From Siphonodentalium dalli (Eukaryota > Mollusca > Scaphopoda > Gadilida > Siphonodentaliidae), in contig CP136063.1 of the NCBI GenBank assembly GCA_032622095.1, positions 10,209,814-10,273,813 of the forward strand: DNA of 64,000 nucleotides, read 5' to 3'. Under the pieces are notes generated by a model. The model saw only the letters and a program-made list of their open reading frames with translations. It searched no databases and was not told where the DNA came from. Shown here piece after piece: positions 1-10,712 of the stretch (positions are counted from its first letter, which is position 1; each line of letters begins with the position of its first letter). Position numbers and translations under genes: made by a program.

Positions 1-888
1 GATAATATACCACTGTACCTGTCAGTCAGTAATATACCACTGTACCTGTCAGTCAGTAATATACCACTGTACCTGTCAGTCAGTAATATACCACTGTACC
101 TGTCAGTCAGTAATATACCACTGTACCTGTCAGTCAGTAATATACCACTGTACCTGTCAGTCAGTAATATACCACTGTACCTGTCAGTCAGTAATATACC
201 ACTGTACCTGTCAGTCAGTAATATACCACTGTACCTGTCAGTCGATAATATACCACTGTACCTGTCAGTCAGTAATATACCACTGTACCTGTCAGTCAGT
301 AATATACCACTGTACCTGTCAGTCAGTAATATACCACTGTACCTGTCAGTCAGTAATATACCACTGTACCTGTCAGTCAGTAATATACCACTATACCTGT
401 CAGTCGATAATATACCACTGTACCTGTCAGTCAGTAATATACCACTGTACCTGTCAGTCAGTAATATACCACTGTACCTGTCAGTCAGTAATATACCACT
501 GTACCTGTCAGTCAGTAATATACCACTGTACCTGTCAGTCGATAATATACCACTGTACCTGTCAGTCAGTAATATACCACTGTACCTGTCAGTCAGTAAT
601 ATACCACTGTACCTGTCAGCCGATAATATACCACTGTACATGTCAGTCGATAATATACCACTGTACCTGTCAGTCAGTAATATACCACTGTACCTGTCAG
701 TCGATAATATACCACTGTACCTGTCAGTCAGTAATATACCACTGTACCTGTCAGTCAGTAATATACCACTGTACCTGTCAGTCGATAATATACCACTGTA
801 CCTGTCAGTCGATAATATACCACTGTACCTGTCAGTCGATAATATACCACTGTACCTGTCAGTCAGTAATATACCACTGTACCTGTAC
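1..888. repeat. 27-bp tandem minisatellite, truncated by the window edge
   Basis: About 33 head-to-tail copies of a 27-bp unit built on AATATACCACTGTACCTGTC. The main variation is in the junction before AATATACC, which is either CAGT or CGAT; rare point changes occur near 393 and 640. The period is nine codons, so one frame stays open and would encode repeats of SVSNIPLYL. With no initiation context or flanking coding sequence, I treat that frame as a by-product of the period. The array starts before base 1, so its true length is unknown. Confidence 0.97.
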
Positions 889-1401
889 ATTACTGTTGAT
901 ATTCAGAACTTGGGCTTTAATTATCAACTGACTTACAATTAAAGTGGTATTCACCATTTCTACACTTCCCAATGCATGCAACGATCTAGCAATCATTGAG
1001 GGTATCGAGGGATCTGGCCAAATTCATATATAATTAAGGTATATCATACATGTACAATTACCCACACAGTTCGAACAGGCTCTGTTCAGGGGGCTACATT
1101 TGGTTATTTGGGTGAACGTAATTTGGTATTTTTTGGATAAGTTAAAGTGACACATCTGATTCATCTGACATCAGTATAATCAATAAAGTGATATAAACAA
1201 ATTTCATCGTTGTTTTTCCCGATTAAAGTAAATTGTCCAGTCAATTAATTACAGCGACACTTTTCTTTATAACATTTCAGTAAATTTACATTTTCACCTG
1301 CATAGACATACACGTAAACCAATTAAATCATTGTTTTCTTCATTGAAGGAAATTGCAAATTCGTTTATACCATCATCTCATAATTTGATTAAAGTGACAC
1401 C
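889..1401. other. Non-coding stretch with scattered ATTAAAGTGACA motifs
   Basis: No gene is visible. A short motif close to ATTAAAGTGACA recurs in degenerate form near 1141, 1222 and 1387, and again beyond the inserted element near 1931 and 2010. This suggests an old, diverged tandem repeat of roughly 80 bp that the element at 1402-1929 interrupted. Confidence 0.4.
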
Positions 1402-1929
1402 TTAAAGATGGATTATCTCTTTAAATAACAAATTTTAAATAGTTGCGTGGGTATAAAATAATAGATATGAACTTAACACCTATGTCCGGAAACGCTTCTA
1501 TCAATTGATATTGATTTTATTTCGAATATTAAATCGGGCCCATTTATGTTACTATTTTTAGAACCGACCATTCGGATGAGACCGTATTACGATATTGAGC
1601 ACTGGGCTCTTCCTACGGCTACGCAACGAATGTCAAATGTCACAGATTGATTGTTTGTATTGTTTTGTTCCACAGATATAAGCGATAATGAGTATAATTA
1701 ACGTTTATTTGTGACAAAATTGCACAATATAATTTCTGGTCTTGGCTAACAGTAACCACTATTGTTCGTTAGCTGAACAAACACGCCTTTTTAGACCAAA
1801 AAGTATTCAAAATCAAATTAATATTAATCGATAGAAGCATTTCCGAACATGAGTCTTCGATTCAAATCTAATATTTTATAACCCGGTAACTATATAATAC
1901 ATGTTTACAAAGAGATAATCCACCTTTAA
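1402..1929 (+). mobile_element. TTAA-flanked foldback element, family 1, copy 1
   Basis: A 528-bp copy bounded by TTAA on both sides. The left terminus reads AGATGGATTATCTCTTTAAA and the right terminus is the near complement ending GAGATAATCCACCT. Inside, the left part carries TGTCCGGAAACGCTTCTATC and the right part its inverted counterpart around TCGATAGAAGCATTTCCG, so the element is a long imperfect inverted repeat. It has no ORF. TTAA target sites are known for piggyBac and Kolobok superfamilies; assigning this family to either is inference, since the termini are not the classic piggyBac CCC type. Confidence 0.85.
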
Positions 1930-2821
1930 CTATTAATGTGACATTTCTTTTCCACCCAATCGATATTTCATTAAATAAACAGTTCTAATTCAGAACACTT
2001 CCGCCTCAACTATTAAAGTGACATTCCATTTCCATCCATTACATGTACATTCATTCATTCATGCGATAGTTTCTGAATTCATAAAACAAATTATTCATTA
2101 AAAATTTAAGTCTGTATTTGTGGTAGCGTGATTGCAGACACTGAGAACCTGTGAGCCTGGTTGAATTCACTACGGTATGATGGATCACTTCCATCCTCAA
2201 GCTACTTATGCCATTTAATGGCATTTTTCCCGACGTGAAGGGGTAGATATGCTTGAGACCCCACCACATTTCAATTCACACCAGGTTCTCAGGCTCTCAT
2301 CTGTTATTTTCAGAGGTGTTGAACTTTAGTAATGTGTTTGGACTGAACATATCCGGGATAATGTTGTTATATACAAGTACATCAAACCCCATGTACGTAT
2401 CATTATACAGCAGACTACGCCAAGATCAACCCCTCTATAATAAGTAGATCCTATGGCGTTTATGTGAATCCCATAGTATTCCATTTCTGACTAGTAGTGG
2501 AATGATCAATTTTCACGCTTGTTGAAAATAGATATTTCCACTTCTAGTCTCTCATGAAATAATTCTGGTATTTACTCAAAAATCATAGGTATCACTGTCT
2601 ATTTTTAATATTATATCAACATAGTTCTCCATAAATATTGGTGGAATATCTAATTACCAGGACAATTTCACCATGATTTTTTGGTCTGAAATTGATAAAT
2701 AATTTGTAACACAGGTGAAAGGGGCATAATTTATTGGTGGGTTTGAATAGCTCAAAATATGGACAACGTCAGCTAATAGTAACCCGGCTATTAGTGATTA
2801 TCTAAATTTCTCAACCCACGT
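1930..2821. other. Non-coding stretch with a weak inverted pair
   Basis: I see no gene. The segment near 2143-2171 and that near 2271-2297 are imperfect inverted copies built on GAGAACCTG and CAGGTTCTC. They could be the arms of a very small element or a chance similarity. Short ORFs on both strands show no recognisable domain. Confidence 0.3.
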
Positions 2822-3306
2822 TTAAAGATGGATTATCTCTTTAAATAACAAATGTTAAATAGTTGCGTGGGTATAAAATAATAGATATGAACTGAAAACA
2901 TATGTCCGGAAAAGCTTCTATCAATCAATATTGATTTTGTTTCGAATATTAAATCGGGCCCATTTATGTTACTATTTTTAGAACCGACCATTCGGATGAG
3001 ACCGTATTGCGATATAGAGCACTGGGCTGTTCCTACGGCTACCCAAAAAATGTCAAATGTCAGAGTGGTTGTTTGTATTGGTTTGTTCCACAGATATAAG
3101 CGATAATGAGTATAATTAACGTTTATTTGTGACAAAATTGCAAAATATAATTTCTGGTCTCTGTTAACAGTAACCACTATTGTTCGTTATAAAATTAATA
3201 TTAATCGATAGAAGCATTTCAGGACAGGAGTCTTCGATTCAGATCTAATATTTTATACCCCGGTAACTATATAAATCATGTTTACAAAGATGATAATCCA
3301 CCTTAA
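2822..3306 (+). mobile_element. TTAA-flanked foldback element, family 1, copy 2
   Basis: Same family and orientation as the copy at 1402-1929, with TTAA at both borders. It lacks roughly 45 bp of the right half near 3188, where the segment ending in the GACC box is missing. The right terminus reads GATGATAATCCACC, one base longer than in other copies. The 114-residue minus-strand ORF inside it is interrupted in sister copies, so I do not call it a gene. Confidence 0.82.
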
Positions 3307-3705
3307 TGCATGCAAGTCCCCTTGTGGAGAAATATCAAGCATAGAAAATTCAGTTTAGATCAGTAAGCGACGCAACGTCCATGACATCACGACTAATGAC
3401 ATAATTCACAAGAGACATTACCATTTTTAAGTAACGGCATTTGCAATGGGACTTGTAAGTGTATAGTAGGGCAGCGTGTCAATCAATCACTTTATAATTA
3501 AGTACAAACTCACTCTTTTTTACTTGTACTAGTTAAACCCGACAATGTACGTGTACGGCCGCATGTAGTGATACTGAATTAGACAAGTTCATGTTTCCGT
3601 TGAATGGGTAACCAGCAACTACAAATATGTCCGGACAAGCGACATATCAAAGGGATAACTCTCCTTATAAGATTGCCGCGATGTATCACATTGTGGCTCG
3701 ATTGA
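3307..3705. other. Spacer, possibly the decayed end of the zinc-finger locus
   Basis: No ORF of note. The last 15 bases before the next element, GCTCGATTGA followed by TTAA, match the antisense of the finger-helix coding sequence seen repeatedly at 5-7 kb. The minus-strand zinc-finger array may once have extended to here. The match is short and the call is tentative. Confidence 0.3.
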
Positions 3706-4226
3706 TTAAAGATGGATTATCTCTTTAAATAACAAATTTTAAATAGTTGTGTGGGTATAAAATAATAGATATGAACTGAAGACCTATGTCCGGAAAAGCT
3801 TCTATCAATTAATATTGATTTTATTTCGAATATTAAATCGGGCCCGTTTATGTTACTATTTTTAGAACCGACCATTCGGATGAGACCGTATTGCGATATA
3901 GAGCACCGGGCTGTTCATACGGCTACGCAACGAATGTCAAATGTCACATATTGGTTGTTTGTATTGTTTTGTTCGACAGATATAAGAGATAATGAGTATA
4001 ATTAACGTTTATTTGTGACAAAATTGCACAATATAATTTCTGGTCTCTGTAGCCACTATTGTTCGTTAACTGAACAAACACACCTTTTTAGACCAGAAAA
4101 TATTCGAACTAATATTTATATTAATCGATAGAAGCATCTCCGGATAGGAGTCTTCGATTCAAATCTAATATTTTATACCCCGGTAACTATATAATACATG
4201 TTTACAAAGAGATAATCCACCTTTAA
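3706..4226 (+). mobile_element. TTAA-flanked foldback element, family 1, copy 3
   Basis: A 521-bp copy with the same termini as the 1402-1929 copy. Its target TTAA sits in what looks like zinc-finger helix sequence. Its right-hand TTAA at 4223-4226 is also the first border of the next element, so the two copies stand back to back and share a target site. Confidence 0.85.
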
Positions 4227-4810
4227 AGGTTGATTATCTCTTTGTAAACATGTATTATATAGTTACCGGGGTATAAAGGTGGATTATCTCTTTGTAAACA
4301 TGTATTATGTAGTTACCGGGGTAGAAAATATTAAATTTAAATCGAAGACTCCTGTCCGGAAATACTTCGATCGATTAATATTTATTTTATTTCGAATATT
4401 TTCTGGTCTAAAAATGTGTGGTTGTCTAGCTAACGAACAATAGCGGTTACTATTAACACAGGTCAGACATTTTATTGTGTATTTTTGTCACAAATAAACG
4501 TTAATTAGACTTATCGCTCATAACTTTGGAATAAAACAAAACAATAAATCAATTTTTGGACTTGACGTTCGGTACGTAGTTATAGGACCATCCTAAATGC
4601 TCTCTATCGGTATGTGGTATCACGCGAATGGTCTGCTCTAAAAATAGCAAAATAAAGTCACCCAATAAATAATCTCATTTCTTAATAAAATATTGGAAAT
4701 AAATCAATATTAATTGAAGCTTTTCCGGGCAGGGGTTGTCAATTCATTATTATTATTTTATACCCACGCAACTATTTCAAATGTTATTTAAAGAGATAAT
4801 CCATCTTTAA
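4223..4810 (-). mobile_element. TTAA-flanked foldback element, family 1, copy 4, inverted, duplicated terminus
   Basis: A 588-bp copy in the opposite orientation to its left neighbour. Its first roughly 50 bp, from AAAGGTTGATTATCTC to the TTACCGGGGTAT box, are repeated in tandem (4226-4275 and 4276-4325), which explains the extra length. The internal region is more diverged than in other copies. After the closing TTAA at 4807-4810 the sequence returns directly to antisense zinc-finger sequence, so this pair was inserted into the finger array. Confidence 0.85.
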
Positions 4811-5897
4811 TTGATTCCTGGCACATATCACAATGTTAAGGCTTATCGCCGGTGTGTATTCTCTCATGTTTCAGGTTACACTGGTGCAAATGTTTTCCAT
4901 AGGCAAGACTTATCTCCAGTGTGGACGATTCTCTTATGTGTAATCAATTTACAGGATGATTAAATGAACACGATAGTGAGGTTTATCTCATGTGTGCATT
5001 ATATTGTGTGTCACCAAGTGGTTAGATTGATTAAATGATTTCCTGCATATGTCACAACGGTAAAGTTTATCTCATTTGTAGATTATATTATGTTTCTCCA
5101 AGCTGCCCGATTGGCTAAATGATGTACCGCATATATCACAACTGTAAGGATTATCTCCGATGTGCATTCTCTTATGTGACACCAAGTTGCTCGATTGAAC
5201 AATGATTTATAGCATATATCATATTGGTAAAGCTGATCTCATGTGTCGATTCTATAATGTCTCGCCAAGCTGCCCGATTGAGTAAATGATTTACCACATA
5301 TACATGTATCGCAACTGTAAGGATTATCTCCGGTGTGGATTCTCTTGTGTGTCACCATATTGCTCGATGTATTAAACGATTTTCTGCATATATCACAATG
5401 GTAAGGCTTATCTCCGGTGAGGATTCTCTTATGTGTCACCAACATGTCCGATCGAATAAATGATTTCCTGCATATATCACAACGGTAAGGCTTATCTCCG
5501 GTGTGGATTATTTTATGCATCACCAAGTGACTCGACAGATTAAATGATTTCCCGCATATATCACAATGGTAAAGCTTATCTAATGTGTGGATTCTCTTAT
5601 GTTTCATCAAGCTGCCCGATTGACTAAATGATTTACTGCATACATCATAACTGTAAGGATTATATCCAGTGTGGATTCTATTGTGTGTCACCATATTGCT
5701 CGATTGATTAAATGATTTCCCGCATATATCACAACGATAAGGCTTATCTCCAATGTAGATTCCCATATGCATCCCCAAGTGACTCGACTGATTAAATGAT
5801 TTCCCGCAAAGATCACAACGGTAAGGCTTATTGGATTATTTTATGTCTCTCCAAGTGACTCGACCGATTAAATGATTTCCCGCATATATCACAATAG
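4811..5897 (-). pseudogene. Decayed C2H2 zinc-finger array, 3' part of the split locus
   Basis: Minus-strand finger units of about 84 bp continue the array of the intact ORF at 6398-7318. The first finger (5831-5896) ends after HKIIQ because about 8 bp of linker are missing, which shifts the frame. Seven more fingers are open from about 5838 to 5239. Lesions include a first Cys changed to Tyr (YSYDVC), a last His changed to Leu (HKRIL), a two-residue insertion (CDTCICGK) and a last His changed to Asp. Below 5239 further fingers are recognisable to 4811, several broken by the same linker glycine-to-stop change. Not a functional protein as it stands. An mRNA that spliced out the insertion could reach only part of it. 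Confidence 0.85.
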
Positions 5898-6420
5898 TTA
5901 AAGGTGGATTATCTCTTTGTAAACATGTTTTATATAGTTACCGGGGTATAAAATATTAGATCTGTATCGAAGACTCCTGTCCATAAATGCTTCTATCGAT
6001 TAATATTAATTTTATTTCGAATATTTTCTAGTCTAAAAAGGTGTAGTTGTTTAGCTAACGAACAATATTGGTTACTGTTAACAGAGACCAGAAATTTTAT
6101 TGTACAATTTTGTCACAAATAAACGTTAATTTTACTAATTATCGCTTATAACTATGCAACAAAAACAATACAAACAATCAATCTGGGACATTTCGGTGCG
6201 TATCCATAGGAACACACCAGTGCTCAATATCGCAATATGGTATCATCCGAAAGGTCTGTTCTAAAAATAGACACATAACCGGTCCCGATTATATATTCGA
6301 AATAAAATCAATATTAATTGATAGAAGCTTTTTCGGACAGGGGTATTCAGTTCATATTTATTATTTTATACCCACGCGACTATTTAAAAAAAATTATTTA
6401 AAGAGATAATCCATCTGTAA
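5898..6420 (-). mobile_element. TTAA-flanked foldback element, family 1, copy 5, inserted in the zinc-finger array
   Basis: A 523-bp inverted copy. The left border is TTAA (5898-5901) and the right border is GTAA (6417-6420), one base off the duplicated target. Finger coding runs up to both borders: minus-strand GGAGATAAGCTTAC is on one side and CTATTGTGATATATGC on the other. The insertion therefore hit the linker and first tyrosine of a finger. The element supplies the last six codons and stop of the upstream finger ORF. Confidence 0.88.
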
Positions 6421-7318
6421 GCTTATCTCCAGTGTGGATTCTCTTATGTTTCACCAAGTGGCTCGATTGACTAAATGATTTCCCACATATATCGCAACAG
6501 TAAGGTTTATCTCGGTTGTGGATTCTCGTATGTCTCACCAAGCCGCTCGATTGATTAAATGATTTCCCGCATATATTACAACGATAAGTTTTATCTCCAG
6601 TGTGGATCCTCTTATGTGTCACCAAGTGGCTCGATTGACTAAATGATTTCCCACATATATCGCAACAGTAAGGTTTATCTCCTGTGTGGATTCTCTTGTG
6701 TGTCACCACACTGCTCGATTGACTAAATGATTTCCCACATATATCGCAACAGAAAGGTTTAACTCCGGTGTGGATTCTCGTATGTTTCACCAAGCTGCTA
6801 AAATCATTAAATGATTTCCCGCATATATTACAATGGTACGGCTTATCTCCGGTGTGGATTCTCTTATGCGTCACCAAGTCACTCGATCGATTAAATGATT
6901 TCTCGCATATATCACAATCGTAAGGCTTATCTCCGGTGTGGATTCTATTATGTTTCACCAAGTTGCTCGATTGATTAAATGATTTCCCGCATACATCACA
7001 ACAGTAAGGTTTATCTCCGGTGTGGATTCTCGTATGTTTCACCAAGTTGCTCAAATCATTAAATGATTTCCCGCATATATCACAGTGGTAACGTTTATCT
7101 CCGGTGTGGATTCTCGTATGTTTCACCAAGGCACTCGATCGATTGAATGATTTCCCGCATTTATCACAGCGGTAAGGCTTATCTCCAGTGTGGACTCTCT
7201 TACATGTATGTATCACCAAGCTGCCCGATCGAGTGAACGATTTCCCGCATACGTCACAATGATACCGTTTATTCCCTGCGTAGGCGGTCTCGTGAATATT
7301 CAGGTTAGCATCCCCCAT
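6398..7318 (-). CDS. C2H2 zinc-finger protein, 10 fingers, truncated by a transposon
   Basis: A 306-residue ORF, presumably a nuclear DNA-binding protein of the tandem C2H2 class. I take the ATG at 7318, which has A at -3 and G at +4. The frame is open a little further upstream but offers no ATG there. Ten fingers of 28 residues run from about residue 19 to 300, each CxxC-x12-HxxxH with TGDKP linkers. Finger 1 has two extra residues between its histidines (HTCKRVH). Helix cores include RSGSLVI, RSSALVK, DLSNLVK, QSSNLVK, RSSDLVT and QSSHLVT. The residues before finger 1 resemble the end of another finger, so the N terminus may be truncated or a 5' exon missing. The last residues TDGLSL and the stop lie in the inserted element. 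No KRAB, BTB or SCAN domain is visible. It may be an expressed shortened gene or a relic. Confidence 0.72.
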   Translation of the reverse strand: MGDANLNIHETAYAGNKRYHCDVCGKSFTRSGSLVIHTCKRVHTGDKPYRCDKCGKSFNRSSALVKHTRIHTGDKRYHCDICGKSFNDLSNLVKHTRIHTGDKPYCCDVCGKSFNQSSNLVKHNRIHTGDKPYDCDICEKSFNRSSDLVTHKRIHTGDKPYHCNICGKSFNDFSSLVKHTRIHTGVKPFCCDICGKSFSQSSSVVTHKRIHTGDKPYCCDICGKSFSQSSHLVTHKRIHTGDKTYRCNICGKSFNQSSGLVRHTRIHNRDKPYCCDICGKSFSQSSHLVKHKRIHTGDKLTDGLSL

Positions 7319-7461
7319 CGTGTGGAATTGTGGCAATCAGCTGTATATCTCGTGAAGCGACAGTCAATAGTATTAAGCGGCAATCTGATCTAAATATAAT
7401 GGAATTCCACAGTGTAACTATAATTTATTTAGTTTGTGATACGGAGGGATCACGTATCAAT

Positions 7462-7985
7462 CTACCGATTTTCAAGTCGAACAAAGGACGACGGAAATAC
7501 CGTATTATGTTGAATTGCCATCCGTCGCATTATGTGGTTTTGTTTAGTAGAACCGTCCTCAAAACGATAGATGTATACACAGCCTACATGTGCATTAGTG
7601 TGAAAGACCGGCCGGTTTAGCGTCACAAACTCGACAGTAATTTCGTCGTATAACTCTTCTCCCGATAAGTCTACTCTGGTGGACAGGGGGTGACACCATG
7701 TTTTGTCTTGCGTGTCGTCATCATCTGAATTCCAGTCTTGTTTGGAATCGAACCCAGTTGGTGAAAACGTGTGGTCAGTTGGAACACGATAACAATCGTG
7801 ACGCGGTAAGATGACGAACAGAGTTGGACTCCGACAAATTTCCGTAAAATTAACCAATCACCGTCACTGGCCACAACAAGGTACCTCTCTCGCGCGCGAT
7901 GCTTGGTTCCATCATACAAAATGTAAACTAAATCACCAACATCAACTGAGTCAGCTCGGGCTCGCATTTTCACATAGAAATTGCA
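7462..7985 (-). pseudogene. Fragment of a retroelement polyprotein C-terminal region, frameshifted
   Basis: Two overlapping minus-strand frames together resemble the tail of a retrotransposon polyprotein downstream of the integrase. The first (from about 7985) contains VGDLVYILYDGTKHRARERY followed by LVVASDGDW and RKFVG. The second (to 7462) contains CYRVPTD followed by an acidic tract WNSDDDDTQD. The switch between frames is near 7800. I recognise the phrase VGDLVY followed by RARxRYLVV from LTR-retrotransposon proteins of invertebrates, but cannot assign the superfamily. No protease, reverse transcriptase or catalytic integrase motif and no LTR is visible nearby, so this is an isolated remnant. 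Confidence 0.5.
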
Positions 7986-8228
7986 CTATGTTTTTATGTG
8001 TAACCATATAAGGTAAGTGGGTGTCTGACCAGGTGGCAAAACTGCCAAGGTTAGCGACCCCACACCTAGCACACCAGAAAGACAGAGAAAAGTCAAAGTA
8101 ATGTGCTGGCAGGTGGACCAGAAGGCCTTTTTGAAAGTCAACTAAAGAAAAAAGTAAAACGGCTAAGAACGCATTTGTCATAAGAATTTTACACACAATT
8201 GATACCGGTCGGTGCAAAATGTACGGTC

Positions 8229-8236
8229 TATATAAA
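8229..8236 (+). promoter_or_regulatory. TATA-like box upstream of the retroelement ORF1 remnant
   Basis: TATATAAA lies about 134 bp before the first ATG of the plus-strand retroelement region, followed by a relatively GC-rich leader (8240-8340). The position suits a core promoter, but in DNA this AT-rich such a match is expected by chance. Confidence 0.2.
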
Positions 8237-8362
8237 GTGGTAGTATAGTCCCCCGCAAGTTCTGTCTCAAGTCAACCCTCCAAAAGAGTCCAGGTCATCC
8301 CGCCTTGGGACTGCCTGCCCCTACACTATGTTCGTGATTTTCACTGCGTCGACAGAACAAAA

Positions 8363-10712
8363 ATGAATTCGACGCACAAAAAGTATGCTCGAAAGATTAC
8401 CGAAACTTCATCCAAGATTCATAATAGCATGAGTGCTCTTAACACCTCAAGCTTCAACCTATAAACAAAGAGAGCCAGGAGACATAATGACATCAAAAAT
8501 AACATATGTCGGCACTACTTTAGTTGAAAGCACAAAAACCAATACATCAAATTCTCCATCAATATCAGGAGAAGAAAAACCTCAGCATCCGAGAATATCA
8601 AGAGTCGGGCATCATCCACCAACCTGAAAAGCCTACCCTCCTAGTAGAAACGAATCCAACATAACAGGTTACTACCTAAACTCGGAGAAACTAAAAAAGA
8701 AGATTGCACAAGCAGAACAACGAAAAGTGATACTAAGCAAAGACAAAGCTGGAAATCGTGTTATATCTATGCAGTCAGAGATGTACAAAGCATATATACA
8801 AATTCTGCTGGATCTCATCAACGAAGAATGTGTAAAGAGTCCAAGCTATGATGTAAACACCCGGGTAGGGGCTGATGGACGTGGTACCCAAGCATATGTG
8901 GTTATTAAGGTCAAAACGAACCAAAACGCTGAGGCAAACAAGCACTATACACAATCAACTGCTATCATACCACCTACATGCTAATGAGCAATGACAGCAA
9001 CAGAGATCATTATACCTGACAAATATACATCATGTAATAGCCAGCAGAGTGGTTGTGACTGACCATAACCTATCAAATGTCTGCAAACAGATCGAAGAAC
9101 AAACCATGAATGAAATTGGGATAAAAATATCAACTCCAAACACTCAAGCTACACCAATTGACAGTGATTATCCTATTTCAGCTGTCACCAAAGTAGATAC
9201 CAATGACACACATGGCATATCAAAACCAGAAAACATCGGCCATAATACTGCTACACGCCAAATACAAACATCAAAAGTGTGTACAGAAACAAAATATGAC
9301 ACGGGCAACGCAACTGGAACCCCAATATTAACTCAAAATCTCGAGATTAAACAATCCGGAGATAATACAACTGAACGATTGTCAGTAAGAACACTAAACT
9401 GACAACAAAACCAAAAGTAAATAAGGATAAAGCCAAGACAAATACCAAAACAAGCTGTCGTGGTACCAACAATCTGCAACTGGCAGCCTCGCAAGCTGAA
9501 ATAGTACGGCTTGAAGATATCATATACGAACAAGCGATAACCATAACAATACTGAAAACAAGAAATGAAAACACCTTTAACGATATCCAACTATCAACAA
9601 ATGAACCAAGTCATCAAGGTTTCGTGCAAAGACTAAAACAATTAGAATATGAACAAATCAAAATAAGAATGTCGAATGCCGAAACAAAAATCGAAAAAGA
9701 TAGTTGGGCACGCCGAGACAAATGCTCATGTTACAAGGCAATATCACAGTCAGGCTACGTAAACTGATAATTATAACACTCTGAAAACAATATCGAAAAC
9801 AGATAGCATGTATATGAGTTACAATAAATATAACAAAATCCATGAGCAATTAAGTCCACAACAACAGTTACATATATCACTGTAATGTTGCATCAACCGC
9901 CACCTAATGACTATAAAACCAACAAGAGTCATCCACTTAAACATGAATATAACATCACATATAAACAGCCTCAAACATATCATATCAGAAATGAGGTAAA
10001 TAACCATCATGTGAATAAGCCACAACACAGCATGGCCCAAGTTAACAATAGCTCATACAAATCACAAATATCCCAGCGCAATCTGGGACCATATAGCGAG
10101 AGTAACAACACAAATCTCCACCAAAACAGGTATCAAAATATACCAAATAACATAACAAAAGAAAATAATCAAAAACAAAATTCACATAATTGTTTAGAGT
10201 ATGGCAGAGCCTCAACCAAAGGGGCCATCCACCCACCAGGGAGCATAATACCAACGAGCTATCCGCCCCGATGAGACCACACAATCAATTGACCACACAA
10301 TCATCAATTGACACAGGCAACGCAACTGAAAACCCTATATTAACTCAAAATCTCGAGATTAAACAATCCAGGGATAATACAACTGAACGATTAATAGCAC
10401 ACGTGTCAGTAAGAACACTAAACTGACAACAAAACCAAAACTACCAGGGAGCATAATACCAACATCCTATCCGCCCCGATGAGACCACACAATCAGTTGA
10501 CCATGCCATGCACAAATGTGCAACTAAACCAAATCCCACACCTTCCAAACCAATATCGGACACAACAACCAATCAAAACTGGGACAACAAACATGCCCCA
10601 AATGGGAACTCCGACAAACTGTCAGTCAGCATGGAAACGTATACAATCTTATGTATACGAGAACACTGACTATTCGATTACGAGACTGGATAAATATCCC
10701 ATCATCAGTTAA
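8363..10712 (+). pseudogene. Decayed retroelement ORF1-like region
   Basis: A chain of plus-strand frames, none complete. The first ATG (8363, CAAAAATGA) opens a 33-codon frame. 8727-8984 encodes a Lys-rich segment ending in ADGRGTQAYVVIKVKTNQNA and HYT; the next frame continues INCYHTTYMLM. The pattern HYT followed by a YHTT block resembles the nucleic-acid-binding part of ORF1 proteins of invertebrate non-LTR elements. 9375-9767 is open for 130 codons with coiled-coil character (QAEIVRLEDIIYEQ, FVQRLKQLEYEQ). 9885-10274 is Asn/Gln-rich. Blocks at 9297-9415 and 10309-10440 are near copies, and about 60 bp at 10239 recur at 10447. Composition is A-rich on the sense strand. No reverse transcriptase follows. 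The family assignment is inference. Confidence 0.45.

Noticed and set aside
640-942. A 100-residue ORF of SVDNIPLYL repeats
   Set aside because: A consequence of the 27-bp period; it starts mid-array and runs into unrelated sequence.
7319-7336. Six more codons upstream of the minus-strand finger ORF
   Set aside because: That start would be TTG. The first ATG is at 7318 and has a good context.
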